Positions 12,097-22,154 of a DNA stretch of 52,368 nt are shown in pieces. Each line of letters begins with the position of its first letter. Positions within the stretch are counted from its first letter, which is position 1. Location of the stretch: positions 1 to 52,368 of the forward strand of contig JARYME010000006.1 in assembly GCA_029907315.1 (NCBI GenBank), written 5' to 3'. A program made the position numbers and the translations under genes. Origin of the DNA: Armatimonadota bacterium (lineage in GTDB: Bacteria > Armatimonadota > UBA5829). A model generated the notes under the pieces. It was not told the DNA's origin. It searched no databases and saw only the letters and a list, made by a program, of their open reading frames with translations.

Positions 12097-13467
12097 ATGT
12101 CGACCACAGCACGCGCGGCGCTCTTGGTAATGATACCCACTTTTTGCTTTGCGGTCGTCTGCGAGGCTCAACAGTCTGCCGCTGCACTACCGAAAACCGT
12201 GATAGAGGCAGAATCTCTGCAAACTGCGGACGGGGTCATCAGCGCTTCCGGTAGTGTGTTTTTGCGCAGCGGGGCGTTCAGGATCCGAGCTTCGGAAATC
12301 TGGTTCAACGCTAAGACCCAACAGGGTCAATTAACCAACGCAACCTTCACGACTTGCGAAAAGGACCGACCTGACTACTATCTGCGCGCTCGCGAACTGG
12401 TGTTACTGGCAAATAAGCGAGTTCGTGCACGAGGTGTTGCATTGTATGTGGCCCATTGGCGGCTTCTTAGTTTGCCGAGTGTTACGTTTGCTGTCGGACG
12501 AAGGAGTGCCGCTTCTGAGGTTTTTCCCAGACCGAGCTACGATGAGCGGGAGGGGCTCGGTGTTGCACAGCAATTCACAGTGGTCGACACAGACCGGTGG
12601 CGAGTTGTTTCGGATCTGCGTATTACTACAAAGCGTGGTTTGTTGGGCGAGGGGGAGAGCGTATGGGGGATTGACGGTGCACTCGATCCCCTTCCCGAAC
12701 GCCTTTTAACCTACGAGTCTTTAAAGTTCAGCGCTCTTTCGGTCCCGAAAGGCCTCGCTGGGCGCGCCTATGATACAGCCGAGCTAGACACACGTTGGAC
12801 CGGAGCAAGAACACGTTTATTTGCACGGTTTGCTTCTAACCAGAGGGCATTCGACATAAGAGAAAGACAATTGTCGGTGTCCAGAAAGCCAGAGGTAGGC
12901 TTTCTCTACATAGGCAGTCCGTTAACCGGCCGTACTGCGCGCATAGATCCAGCCTTACAGCTGTACCCGTCAGTGGCGGTAACCTGGGGGAAGTATGAGG
13001 AAGATCCAGGCAGTACCGTGCTGACCAGTCGGTTCGGTCTCGAAGCTGCCGCGGGGATAAGTTCTATACCCCCCATACGCGGCTTCGCAGTCCAGCCTGT
13101 TCTAGCGTTTTCGAAGTACATATACGAGCGCGACAACCGGTACAGCGCTTTACTCTGGGGGATCGATGCTGCAAGAACCAACCACAACGGCTCGTCGGTT
13201 TCGCTTCGTTACCTGCGTCGTTCTGAGTCCGGCAAGTCGCCTTTCTTGTTCGACAGTGTGCATGTTAGAAGCGATATCCAGGGTGCGTTCCAGATGACGA
13301 TCGGCAGGCGTATATTGGGCTTTGGTGTAGGGTATGACGTCGATAAGCGGGATGTTTACGATTGGCAGGCACTGCTCGGCTACCATACGGACTGCCTTGC
13401 CGTGTGGCTCGTATGGGACAATCTGCAGCGCAGGTTGATGGTCAGCGGAGCACTCATTAACCTCTGA
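12097..13467 (+). CDS. LptD/OstA-like outer membrane protein (short)
   Basis: Signal peptide; AESLQTADGVISASGSVFLRSGAFRIRASEIWFNAKTQQGQLTNATFTTCEKDRPDYYLRA resembles the OstA/LptD N-domain; beta-strand-like C-terminal region. Confidence 0.7.
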   Translation: MSTTARAALLVMIPTFCFAVVCEAQQSAAALPKTVIEAESLQTADGVISASGSVFLRSGAFRIRASEIWFNAKTQQGQLTNATFTTCEKDRPDYYLRARELVLLANKRVRARGVALYVAHWRLLSLPSVTFAVGRRSAASEVFPRPSYDEREGLGVAQQFTVVDTDRWRVVSDLRITTKRGLLGEGESVWGIDGALDPLPERLLTYESLKFSALSVPKGLAGRAYDTAELDTRWTGARTRLFARFASNQRAFDIRERQLSVSRKPEVGFLYIGSPLTGRTARIDPALQLYPSVAVTWGKYEEDPGSTVLTSRFGLEAAAGISSIPPIRGFAVQPVLAFSKYIYERDNRYSALLWGIDAARTNHNGSSVSLRYLRRSESGKSPFLFDSVHVRSDIQGAFQMTIGRRILGFGVGYDVDKRDVYDWQALLGYHTDCLAVWLVWDNLQRRLMVSGALINL

Positions 13468-13495
13468 ACCTCGAGCCGGTGGAATTCTCTTTCCC

Positions 13496-14857
13496 TTATT
13501 TCTGAGAAGCTACTTCTGTCTTCACCTTCTTTCTTGTCGAGCGAGCTATGCTCCACTTGAGTCCGATGGGGGTGATGAGAGTCGTCAGAATCACCATTAT
13601 GATCATCACCGATAGCGTGGACTGTGAGACCACGGGTTCGCCATGCAGGCGGAGCCTGGTTCCTATGGAAGCAAATATCAGGCCTACTTCAGCCCGCGGA
13701 ATCATTCCTATACCAATCGACAGTCTGTCCAACCCCTTCTGGATTGCGCCGATTCCACAGGCTAGCTTGCCAAGAATCGCCGCCAAAGTGACGACTCCTG
13801 CCAAGCCCAGCACCTCTACGTGAGCGAATGATTTCAGCTCCACCCTTGCTCCCATTACTACGAAGAACACAGGCACCAAAAAAGCAGTTAGAGGCTTTAT
13901 CAGCTCCTCGACGGAGTGTTCACCCCGTTCGCGAAAGCTTCGCCAGTGCACTTCGTCAAGTATAAGTCCTGCGGCAAATGCGCCAACGATGGGCGCAAGA
14001 CCTATCCAAGACGCTAGATACGCGAAGCTGAAGCAAATCGCAAGAGCGGTCGTGAGTAGCAAATCGGATGCGCTGAGCCGAGATGCAATATGAAAAACCT
14101 TGGGTGCTATCCACCTACCAATAACCACGGCGCCTGCGAGAAAGAGCGAAGCTTTCGCGATAATCCAAATAATTGCCCACGTGGAAGGCGCCTGACCGCC
14201 CGCGGACGCAGCTCTAATAATCCCACTTACAACCGCGAGAATAATTAATCCTTGCACGTCATCGACGACTGCCGCGCCCAGTATTATCCTGGCCTCAGTC
14301 GTCTTTAGCCAGCCCAGGTCCATCAGCACTCGTGCTGTTACACCCACGCTTGTCGCACATAGGGTTGCTCCGACGAACAGGTGCACGTAAATGCTCTCGT
14401 GAGGCATAAATGCTGAAGAAGCAATAAACCCAAGTGCGAAAGGGCAAACCACCCCAATGGTGGCGACCAACAGCGACGACGTCCCCACCTGCATTAGTTT
14501 GCCCAAATCCGATTCTAATCCCACCTGGAACAGGAGCAATGTTACCCCTATTTCTGAGAGTATTCTTACGGTTTCGTCCGTCTTTATGAACTCGAAAGAG
14601 TTGATTCCCAGGAGATGAAGATTTCCTATTATGATGCCGAAGACTAGTTCACCCAGTACTGCCGGCTGGCCAACCCTGACAACAAAACTCCCGCCTAGTT
14701 TTGCTGCGACCAAGAGGATGACCAGAGCGAGCAGTATTTGAGCAACTTCTGCTCCGCCCGTGTTGCCCGCGGCTGCGGACGCGGGGGCCGGGTATAAGAT
14801 GCAAGCCGCGAGCAAAATAAAAAGCAATGTTGCCTTGCGCAAATGTAGCCTCGACAT
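13496..14857 (-). CDS. CPA2-family Na+/H+ (K+/H+) antiporter, KefB-like
   Basis: Multi-pass membrane protein; LRVGQPAVLGELVFGIIIGN; FLVPVFFVVMGARVELKSF; ARAEVGLIFASIG-like PRAEVGLIFASIG. Confidence 0.92.
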   Translation of the reverse strand: MSRLHLRKATLLFILLAACILYPAPASAAAGNTGGAEVAQILLALVILLVAAKLGGSFVVRVGQPAVLGELVFGIIIGNLHLLGINSFEFIKTDETVRILSEIGVTLLLFQVGLESDLGKLMQVGTSSLLVATIGVVCPFALGFIASSAFMPHESIYVHLFVGATLCATSVGVTARVLMDLGWLKTTEARIILGAAVVDDVQGLIILAVVSGIIRAASAGGQAPSTWAIIWIIAKASLFLAGAVVIGRWIAPKVFHIASRLSASDLLLTTALAICFSFAYLASWIGLAPIVGAFAAGLILDEVHWRSFRERGEHSVEELIKPLTAFLVPVFFVVMGARVELKSFAHVEVLGLAGVVTLAAILGKLACGIGAIQKGLDRLSIGIGMIPRAEVGLIFASIGTRLRLHGEPVVSQSTLSVMIIMVILTTLITPIGLKWSIARSTRKKVKTEVASQK

Positions 14858-15154
14858 AGCATATCCAGTCTTGTGATAGTAGTTTGGTGGTCCTCACCGT
14901 AACTCTGGTTCCGGTGGATCCCCATTTATCATACTAAAAAATACCGCTGCAGTAGCCGACAAGTTAGTTAGCGGGTGTGCCTGGACAGACGATAATAAAT
15001 ATTACGACTGCCGGTCGATTAGATAGGGTAGCCATTGCTGGTGCAACCAAGTAATCGGTTTCCTTATAGGCTTAGGGGTGCTGGTCTAGACGGGCGGCTC
15101 TTGCGTATAATGTTACCTGTTGCGTGGTAGATGTTTCTTACTTGGAGGCGGTGA

Positions 15155-16105
15155 ATGCGAAGAAGGTTCGGTCGTGACATTGTCGAGCGATGGTACAAAA
15201 ATCCAATTATCACGCTTGACAACGTTCCGTTTCCCTGCAACACAGTCTTCAATGCAGGGGCTACAAAGTTCGGGGACGAGTACATACTGCTAATGCGGGT
15301 GGAGGATCTTGCAGGTAGGTCGGTTTTGGCTCTTGCGAGAAGCGACGATGGTTACCATTTTGCCGTTGATCCCGAACCGGCTATGGTTCCCGCGAACGAA
15401 GAGCCTTTCAGGTCCTACGAAAGGCGCGGCATAGAAGATCCGAGAATAACCAAGATCGATGACACTTACTACATAATGTACACTGCCTACTCGCGATTCG
15501 GCGCTAGGCTAGCACTCGCAAAAACGACTGATTTCAAGACATTTGAGAGAATAGCACTCATATCTGAACCCGAAAACAAAGACGGGTGCTTATTTCCTCG
15601 AAAGATCAAGGGTAGATACGCCCGACTGGATAGACCGTTCGGAGGTGGCACAGGCAATATATGGATCTCCTATTCGGATGATCTTATCAACTGGGGCAAC
15701 TCGGAGGTAGTCATGACGACGCGCCCGGGTTATTGGGATGCCGACCGAATCGGAGCCAGTCCTCCGCCAATCGAAACCGAACACGGCTGGCTCGAAATAT
15801 ATCATGGCGTTAAAAATACGTCGGCCGGTCCGCTCTACAGAATGGGTGCGGTACTTCTGGACCTCGATAATCCGGCAAAAGTGATCTGCAGGAGCTCGGT
15901 GCCGATTTTGACTCCGAGGGAATACTATGAAAGGGTTGGAGACGTTGGTAACGTTGTTTTCTCGTGTGGGGCAGTGCTCGAGGACGACGGCCGGCTGAAA
16001 ATATACTACGGCGCCGCAGATACGTGCATATGCTTGGGCTTTGCCCACATAGACGAGCTTATTGAGCGCTGTAAGTACGGCGACGACGGGGAGGAAGAGG
16101 ACTAG
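15155..16105 (+). CDS. Glycoside hydrolase family 130-like (mannoside phosphorylase/mannosidase)
   Basis: NPIITLDNVPFPCNTVFNAGATKFGDEYILLMRVED; RGIEDPRITKIDDTYYIMYTAYS; GWLEIYHGV. Confidence 0.9.
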   Translation: MRRRFGRDIVERWYKNPIITLDNVPFPCNTVFNAGATKFGDEYILLMRVEDLAGRSVLALARSDDGYHFAVDPEPAMVPANEEPFRSYERRGIEDPRITKIDDTYYIMYTAYSRFGARLALAKTTDFKTFERIALISEPENKDGCLFPRKIKGRYARLDRPFGGGTGNIWISYSDDLINWGNSEVVMTTRPGYWDADRIGASPPPIETEHGWLEIYHGVKNTSAGPLYRMGAVLLDLDNPAKVICRSSVPILTPREYYERVGDVGNVVFSCGAVLEDDGRLKIYYGAADTCICLGFAHIDELIERCKYGDDGEEED

Positions 16106-16131
16106 CCAAAGGTCACAAATTAGCTTTCGGT

Positions 16132-16161
16132 TTGACAGAAGGTCTGTCTGTGTGCTAGACT
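16132..16161 (+). promoter_or_regulatory. Sigma70-like promoter for rpsO-pnp
   Basis: TTGACA (16132-16137), 18-nt spacer, TAGACT (16156-16161). Confidence 0.65.
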
Positions 16162-16175
16162 CTAACTTAGTCGAT

Positions 16176-16220
16176 ATGCAAAAGCCCAACTCGCTGATGG
16201 ACTAATGGGGGCTTTTGCAT
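16176..16220 (+). promoter_or_regulatory. Perfect 12-bp hairpin in the rpsO 5' leader
   Basis: ATGCAAAAGCCC (16176-16187) is the exact reverse complement of GGGCTTTTGCAT (16209-16220), followed by TTT. Confidence 0.75.
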
Positions 16221-16243
16221 TTTGGTTTCGGAGGTGCGTTGAG

Positions 16244-16513
16244 TTGCCGCTGTTGAAAGAAAAGAAAGCTGAGATAATGTCGCAGTTCAAACAACACGAA
16301 AAAGATACCGGCTCGCCGGAAGTGCAAATAGCACTTCTGACGGCACGCATCAATCAGCTCACCGAGCATCTGAAGGAGCACAAGAAGGATCATCATTCAC
16401 GAAGGGGACTCCTAATGATGGTCGGTCAGCGGAGACGATTGTTAAACTACCTCAGCACGAAGGACATAAACAGATACCGTGAAATCGTTGCAAAACTAGG
16501 ACTGCGGCGATAG
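16244..16513 (+). CDS. rpsO: 30S ribosomal protein S15 (TTG start)
   Basis: [49 protein letters not shown] 16230-16235, 8 nt before TTG 16244. Confidence 0.96.
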   Translation: MPLLKEKKAEIMSQFKQHEKDTGSPEVQIALLTARINQLTEHLKEHKKDHHSRRGLLMMVGQRRRLLNYLSTKDINRYREIVAKLGLRR

Positions 16514-16530
16514 GGGAATAAAAACACATA

Positions 16531-18771
16531 ATGACAGTAAAAAGTGTCGAGATTGAACTTGACGGCAAAACAATACTGCTTGAAACTGGGAGGGTGGCTG
16601 GTCAGGCAAATGGAGCGGTGATAGCTACGTGCAGTGATACTGTGGTTATCGCAACAGCTTGCATGAGTTCGGCACCCCGAGAAGGCATCAACTTCTTCCC
16701 CCTGATTTGCGATTATGAAGAAAGAAAATACGCCGTAGGTCGGATACCGGGCGGGTTCATAAAACGCGGCGGACGTCCCTCCGAAAAAGCAATCCTGACT
16801 TCCAGACTTATTGATCGACCAATAAGACCGCTCTTCCCGGAAGGCATGCGCAATGACGTACAGGTCATCGCCATGCCTTTGTCGATGGAGCCTGATGTGC
16901 CGGCGGACACGATAGCGTTGGTGGCTGCGTCGGCTGCACTTGCTGTGTCCGACATTCCCTGGAATGGTCCTATTGGTGGTGTGCGCGTATGTCGAGTTGG
17001 CGGAGAGTTTATCGTAAACCCGTCGCTTGATCAGATCAAAGAATCCGATATGGAGCTGATTGTGGCCGGGTTGGACGGTAAGACAATGGAAATCGAGCTC
17101 GAAGCTGATCAAGTAGCAGAGTCGGATCTTATGACCGCCCTAGACGTCGCGCACTCTGCGATCAATAAGCAGATTGAAGGGATTAAAAGGCTTGTCGAAA
17201 TTGCAGGCAAGCCTAAGGCTGATGTGCCTTTGATCACTGTGGATACGGTTTTTCTGGAGGAAATCGACGCACAGGTTGGCGACCGAATAGACGAAGCGAT
17301 TCGAAACCCGGGTGAGGCGGGAGGCAAATCCAGCGCCGCGTATTTGCTGAAAGAGGAGTTGGCAGTTTCTCTTGCTGCTGAGTATCCGGAACGGCAGCCT
17401 GAGATTGACGAAATACTCGAGAAGCTTTTCAAGAAGCATGTGCGGCGCTTGGTGCTTGAAGAAGGTGCCAGACCTGATGGCAGAGCACAAGACGAGATAC
17501 GGCCCGTGTCGTGTGAAGTGGGACTGCTTCCCAGAGTTCACGGTTCGGGATTGTTTGTGAGGGGACAGACTCAGGTCCTCACTACCCTGACTTTGGGTTC
17601 ACTGGATGAGTCTCAAATTGTAGATACGCTTGAAGAGGATGGTCTCAAGCGGTTTATGCACTTCTACAACTTCCCGCCGTTTTCCACTGGAGAAGTTGCG
17701 CCCCTAAGGGCACCGGGCAGACGCGAGGTGGGCCACGGCGCCTTGGCTGAGAAAGCCCTCCGGCCTATGATCCCGCCTCAGGAAGAGTTCCCGTATGCAC
17801 TGCTGCTCACCTCTGAAGTTCTGGAATCGGCTGGATCGACTTCTATGGCGGCAACTTGCGGGTGCTCTTTGGCGTTGATGGATGCCGGCGTAAAGATAAA
17901 GGCACCGGTGGCTGGAATCTCCATCGGGATGGTCTCGGACGAGAATCGACGAGTGCTCCTTACAGATATCGCCGACTGGGAAGACTTTTACGGCGATATG
18001 GACTTCAAGGTTGCCGGCACTCGCCAAGGCGTAACCGCGATTCAGGTCGATACTAAGATCCAGGGGTTAGATCGCGAGGTTATTCGCGAAGCCCTCGAGA
18101 AAGCACGCGAAGCCCGGTTGCAAATACTCGACATAATGGCTGAAACTATTCCCGAGCCGCGTCCGTCGTTGAGCCCGTACGCGCCTCGGGTGTTGGTCAT
18201 AGAAATTCACCCTGATAAGATTGGTGATGTAATTGGTCCTGGCGGCAAGGTCGTCAAGAAGATAGAAGCTGAGACTGGTGCTAAGCTTTATGTAGAGCAA
18301 GACGGGCACGTCTATATCACCGCATCGGATTTTGAAAGCGCTGAGCGCGCGAAGAAGATAGTAGACGATCTTACAAAAGAAGTTCGAGTCGGCGAGGTTT
18401 ATACCGGACGTGTTACCCGTGTAGAGCCGTTCGGGGCATTTGTCGAGATCCTCCCTGGCCGAGAAGGTTTGGTTCATATATCGCAGCTCGCCAAGGAACG
18501 AGTCAACAAGACCGAAGACATATGCAAAGTCGGCGACGAGATACTAGTTAAGGTTATTGAGATAGGCGAGGACGGCAAAATCCGATTGACGCGGCGAGGC
18601 TTGTTGGAGGATTTGGAAAGTGCTGTGAGCGGCGGCCGGCGCGAGTCCGGTGACAAAGGGCGCGGCGGGCCGAGCAGTGCTTCGCGGGACCGAGGGACCA
18701 AGCCGCGAGAACAGCACGGACGTGGGTTCGACGACGAAGCGCCCAAGTTCAAGTTCCGGCCGAAGCGGTAA
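16531..18771 (+). CDS. pnp: Polyribonucleotide nucleotidyltransferase
   Basis: Two RNase PH domains, KH (VIGPGGKVVKKIEAETGAKL) and S1 (GEVYTGRVTRVEPFGAFVEILPGREGLVHISQL). Confidence 0.98.
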   Translation: MTVKSVEIELDGKTILLETGRVAGQANGAVIATCSDTVVIATACMSSAPREGINFFPLICDYEERKYAVGRIPGGFIKRGGRPSEKAILTSRLIDRPIRPLFPEGMRNDVQVIAMPLSMEPDVPADTIALVAASAALAVSDIPWNGPIGGVRVCRVGGEFIVNPSLDQIKESDMELIVAGLDGKTMEIELEADQVAESDLMTALDVAHSAINKQIEGIKRLVEIAGKPKADVPLITVDTVFLEEIDAQVGDRIDEAIRNPGEAGGKSSAAYLLKEELAVSLAAEYPERQPEIDEILEKLFKKHVRRLVLEEGARPDGRAQDEIRPVSCEVGLLPRVHGSGLFVRGQTQVLTTLTLGSLDESQIVDTLEEDGLKRFMHFYNFPPFSTGEVAPLRAPGRREVGHGALAEKALRPMIPPQEEFPYALLLTSEVLESAGSTSMAATCGCSLALMDAGVKIKAPVAGISIGMVSDENRRVLLTDIADWEDFYGDMDFKVAGTRQGVTAIQVDTKIQGLDREVIREALEKAREARLQILDIMAETIPEPRPSLSPYAPRVLVIEIHPDKIGDVIGPGGKVVKKIEAETGAKLYVEQDGHVYITASDFESAERAKKIVDDLTKEVRVGEVYTGRVTRVEPFGAFVEILPGREGLVHISQLAKERVNKTEDICKVGDEILVKVIEIGEDGKIRLTRRGLLEDLESAVSGGRRESGDKGRGGPSSASRDRGTKPREQHGRGFDDEAPKFKFRPKR

Positions 18772-18903
18772 GTGCAACGGCGACGGCATTTGCTTTGGGT
18801 GCTTAGGTCGGAGTAGAAGGCTCCGAAGTTTGGGAGATATTCCAAAGTTTCGCGGATGCCGACTCGGGCCTTGGAGTTCTGAGAACTTGCTTTGAACGAC
18901 ACT

Positions 18904-18945
18904 GAGCGCGGTACGAAGCTTGCCACTGCGGGCGGTACCGCGCTC
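18904..18945. repeat. Perfect 11-bp inverted repeat in the pnp-M16 gap
   Basis: GAGCGCGGTAC (18904-18914) / GTACCGCGCTC (18935-18945); no T-tract. Confidence 0.7.
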
Positions 18946-19001
18946 TGATGATAAATGCACGGAGTAGTGGCCAAGTAAGTGTAGTCTGCTGGACTTGTGA
19001 G

Positions 19002-20273
19002 ATGACAGCGAAATCGTCAATAAACAAAACCATCTTACCGAATGGTGTCCGCATTCTAAGCGAGTGGGTTCCATATGTTGACTCTGTTTCGATTGGCATC
19101 TGGGTGAAGGTTGGCTCGTGCGATGAAACCCGAAATCGCCGTGGGATAAGTCATTTCGTGGAGCATATGCTCTTCAAGGGCACGAAAAACCGCACCGCGC
19201 GTCAAATTGCCGACGAGATGGACAGCCTGGGCGGTCATCTCAATGCATTTACGGACAAAGAGTTCACTTGTTACTACGCGAAAGTCCTAAGCGAGCACAG
19301 ACTCAAGGCCTTGGACATAATCTCTGATATGGTGCTCAATTCGCTGTTTGATCCCTCCGAGATCGAGCGCGAGCGAAACGTAGTAATAGAAGAGATAAAA
19401 CGTCACCGGGACACGCCCGAGGAGGCTGTGCACGATCTGATGGTGCAGACCCTATGGCAGGGTCACCCACTTGGGAATCCGGTGATTGGATCGGCGTCTG
19501 TGGTTAAGAAGCTCACGCGCGAAGACATTTTGGATTACGTTAGCCGCTTCTACACCCCGGATGCAATCGTCGTTTCTGCTGCGGGCAACGTAGATCACAA
19601 GGAACTTGTGGATGCTGTCGTGCCGACGTTTGGTAGTCTCAGTGGCAAACGGCGCAAACGTCCCAGCAAGCCAGCTATTCCGTCTGCACAAGAGAAGTAT
19701 GTCGATCGAGCCACAGAACAAGTCCACTTCTGCTTGGGAACCAGGGGTTTTCCGCAGAATGCCAAGGAGAAGTACGCCCTTGCGGCTATTGACGCTGCTC
19801 TCGGAGGTGGCATGAGCTCGAGGCTTTTTCAGGAGATCCGTGAGAACCGCGGACTTGCATATTCCATAGGATCGTACTCGGCCGCGTATGAGGATGCAGG
19901 CTTGTTTGCCGTATACGGCGGTACCAGTATTCAGAACTTGCCGACGGTTTTGGAGCTGATTTACCGCGAATGCGAAAACATCGGCAAGCACAGCGTAACA
20001 GATGACGAACTGCTGCGGGCAAAGAACCAAATCCGCGGCGCTTTGGTTCTTGGGCAGGAAAACATGTCAAACCGTATGGGGCGCTTGGCGAAGAGTGAAC
20101 TCTACTTCGGACGGATGATGCGCCTGGAAGAGGTCATATCCAATATCAACAGTGTTACGCGCGACTCAGTTGCTGCCGTCGCGTCGGAATTGTTCAATGG
20201 TTCCAAATTTGCTGTGGCTGCGATAGGCCCGTTTAGTAGAGGAAGGCAGCTTGTGAAAGTTGGCGATGAGTAG
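19002..20273 (+). CDS. M16-family zinc peptidase (processing peptidase-like)
   Basis: HFVEHMLFKGTKNRTARQIADEMDSLGGHLNAFTDKEFTCYYAKVL (HxxEH). Confidence 0.95.
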   Translation: MTAKSSINKTILPNGVRILSEWVPYVDSVSIGIWVKVGSCDETRNRRGISHFVEHMLFKGTKNRTARQIADEMDSLGGHLNAFTDKEFTCYYAKVLSEHRLKALDIISDMVLNSLFDPSEIERERNVVIEEIKRHRDTPEEAVHDLMVQTLWQGHPLGNPVIGSASVVKKLTREDILDYVSRFYTPDAIVVSAAGNVDHKELVDAVVPTFGSLSGKRRKRPSKPAIPSAQEKYVDRATEQVHFCLGTRGFPQNAKEKYALAAIDAALGGGMSSRLFQEIRENRGLAYSIGSYSAAYEDAGLFAVYGGTSIQNLPTVLELIYRECENIGKHSVTDDELLRAKNQIRGALVLGQENMSNRMGRLAKSELYFGRMMRLEEVISNINSVTRDSVAAVASELFNGSKFAVAAIGPFSRGRQLVKVGDE

Positions 20274-20291
20274 GGAAGGTGATTCGGGGAG

Positions 20292-21068
20292 ATGATAAAA
20301 GTTGTGGTAGTCGGTGCCAAGGGCCGCATGGGAAGTGAAGTTGTCAAGGCTGTTGCGGCCGCCTCAGATATGGAGTTGGTCGGTGCGTGTGACATTGTGG
20401 GTGTCGGCGAAGAACTTCCTGAGGCACCGGGCATATTTGTTGAGCGAGACCTCCAGGCGGTGCTCACTAGGTGTAAACCGAACGTAATGGTGGATTTCGC
20501 CAAACCGTATAACCTGGATTTCACTCGCTTGGCTATGGAACACGGAGTTGTGCCTATCATAGGTACGACCGGACAAACACAAGAACAACTCGCGGAAATA
20601 GAGCAGCTGACGGAACTCACTGGCACCGCAGCCATGGTGATCCCCAATTTTGCCATCGGCGCAGTGCTTATGATGAAGTTTGCTGCTCAGGCTGCCGTTT
20701 ACATGCCCGATGTGGAAATCATCGAACTTCATCACGAGAAAAAAGTAGATGCACCTTCAGGCACGTCAATAATGACTGCTCAGATGATAGACGCTGCCAG
20801 GAAAGCTGCAGATGTCAAAGCCGTCGTACCGGCTGGTTCGCCCGATGACCGTGCCAGGGGAGATGAAAAGTGCGGTGTTCGCATTCACAGTGTGAGGCTG
20901 CCTGGCTTGGTCGCGCATCAGGAAGTCATATTCGGGGGGCTAGGCCAGGTGCTTAGCATAAGGCACGACAGTCTGGATCGAACAAGCTTTATGCCGGGAG
21001 TTCTGCTCGCTATTCGGCGGGCTTCACAAGCAAAAGGGCTGACCTACGGGTTGGACAAATTGCTTTAG
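20292..21068 (+). CDS. dapB: 4-hydroxy-tetrahydrodipicolinate reductase
   Basis: VVVVGAKGRMGSEVVKAV; IIELHHEKKVDAPSGTS. Confidence 0.96.
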   Translation: MIKVVVVGAKGRMGSEVVKAVAAASDMELVGACDIVGVGEELPEAPGIFVERDLQAVLTRCKPNVMVDFAKPYNLDFTRLAMEHGVVPIIGTTGQTQEQLAEIEQLTELTGTAAMVIPNFAIGAVLMMKFAAQAAVYMPDVEIIELHHEKKVDAPSGTSIMTAQMIDAARKAADVKAVVPAGSPDDRARGDEKCGVRIHSVRLPGLVAHQEVIFGGLGQVLSIRHDSLDRTSFMPGVLLAIRRASQAKGLTYGLDKLL

Positions 21069-21082
21069 AGGTGAGAGAAAAA

Positions 21083-22105
21083 ATGAAGTTCAAAGTAGCA
21101 GTTGTTGGGGCCGGCGCTGTCGGCGAGGAAATGGTTAAAGTTTTGCGCCAGCGCAACTTTCCAATTTCTGATCTAGTTGTGTTGGCTCGGTCTTCTCGAA
21201 AGCAGTTGATAAACGGCGAAGAGATGGATGTCAAAGAAACAACGCCGGAGGCTTTTGACGATGTCGACATAGCCTTCTTCGCTGGTACCGAGGGGGCCAA
21301 GGGGGCCAGCCAAGTTTACGGCTGGGAAGCTGTTTCTCGTGGTGTATTTGTCATTGATAACGGCGACGACTTTCGCATGGACGCCAGAGTGCCGCTTGTT
21401 GTGCCCGAAGTGAACCCGGATGCAATCGGACCGGAACACCGGTTTATCGCCAATCCGAATTGCAGCACAATCCAAATGGTGCACGCGCTGGCGCCGCTGC
21501 ATAGAATTGCGCGTCTCAAGAGAATCGTGGTCAGTACGTATCAGTCCGTTTCCGGCACAGGTAGTGCCGCGATAAAGGAACTCCAGCAGCAGGTCGAGGA
21601 TTACGTTGCTGGCCGAGAGCTTCGGTGGGAACAGTATCCTTATCAGATCTTCGCGAACCTAATACCGCAGATATCCAGCCTGAAAGATGAGTTTCCCGGC
21701 TATTACGGGGAAGAAATCAAGATGATCAAGGAGACCCGCAAGATTTTCGGTATCCCAGACTTGGCAGTTTCGGCGACGTGTGTCCGCGTGCCGGTGTTTC
21801 GTGGACATGCTGAGGCGGTCAACGCGGAATTTCATAACCCGATAACCGCAGACGTAGCGCGCAAGGCCTTGTCGGAGTTTCCAGGTATTGAGGTAATCGA
21901 CGATCCCGCTGCCAGTAAGTACCCGATGCCGATCTTCGCCGCGCATAAGGACCCGACTTTTGTAGGACGCATTCGCCAAGACCCTTGTCATCCGAATACA
22001 CTCGATATGTGGATTGTGGCGGACAACATCCGAAAGGGTGCTGCCTTGAATGCTGTCCAGATAGCGGAACTCGTTATTGATAGGGGATTTGTCCGGCCGA
22101 AATAA
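21083..22105 (+). CDS. asd: Aspartate-semialdehyde dehydrogenase
   Basis: VAVVGAGAVGEEMVKVL; FIANPNCSTIQMVHALAPLH; TYQSVSGTGSAAIKEL. Confidence 0.95.
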   Translation: MKFKVAVVGAGAVGEEMVKVLRQRNFPISDLVVLARSSRKQLINGEEMDVKETTPEAFDDVDIAFFAGTEGAKGASQVYGWEAVSRGVFVIDNGDDFRMDARVPLVVPEVNPDAIGPEHRFIANPNCSTIQMVHALAPLHRIARLKRIVVSTYQSVSGTGSAAIKELQQQVEDYVAGRELRWEQYPYQIFANLIPQISSLKDEFPGYYGEEIKMIKETRKIFGIPDLAVSATCVRVPVFRGHAEAVNAEFHNPITADVARKALSEFPGIEVIDDPAASKYPMPIFAAHKDPTFVGRIRQDPCHPNTLDMWIVADNIRKGAALNAVQIAELVIDRGFVRPK

Positions 22106-22154
22106 CATTGTGCTGCAAGCCGACTTTCCGAATGAGCCCGGCGGGCTTCGAAAA

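Noticed and set aside
16205-16243. N-terminal extension of S15 from ATG 16205
   Set aside because: The ATG is inside the 12-bp leader hairpin, while the SD and protein homology place the start at TTG 16244.
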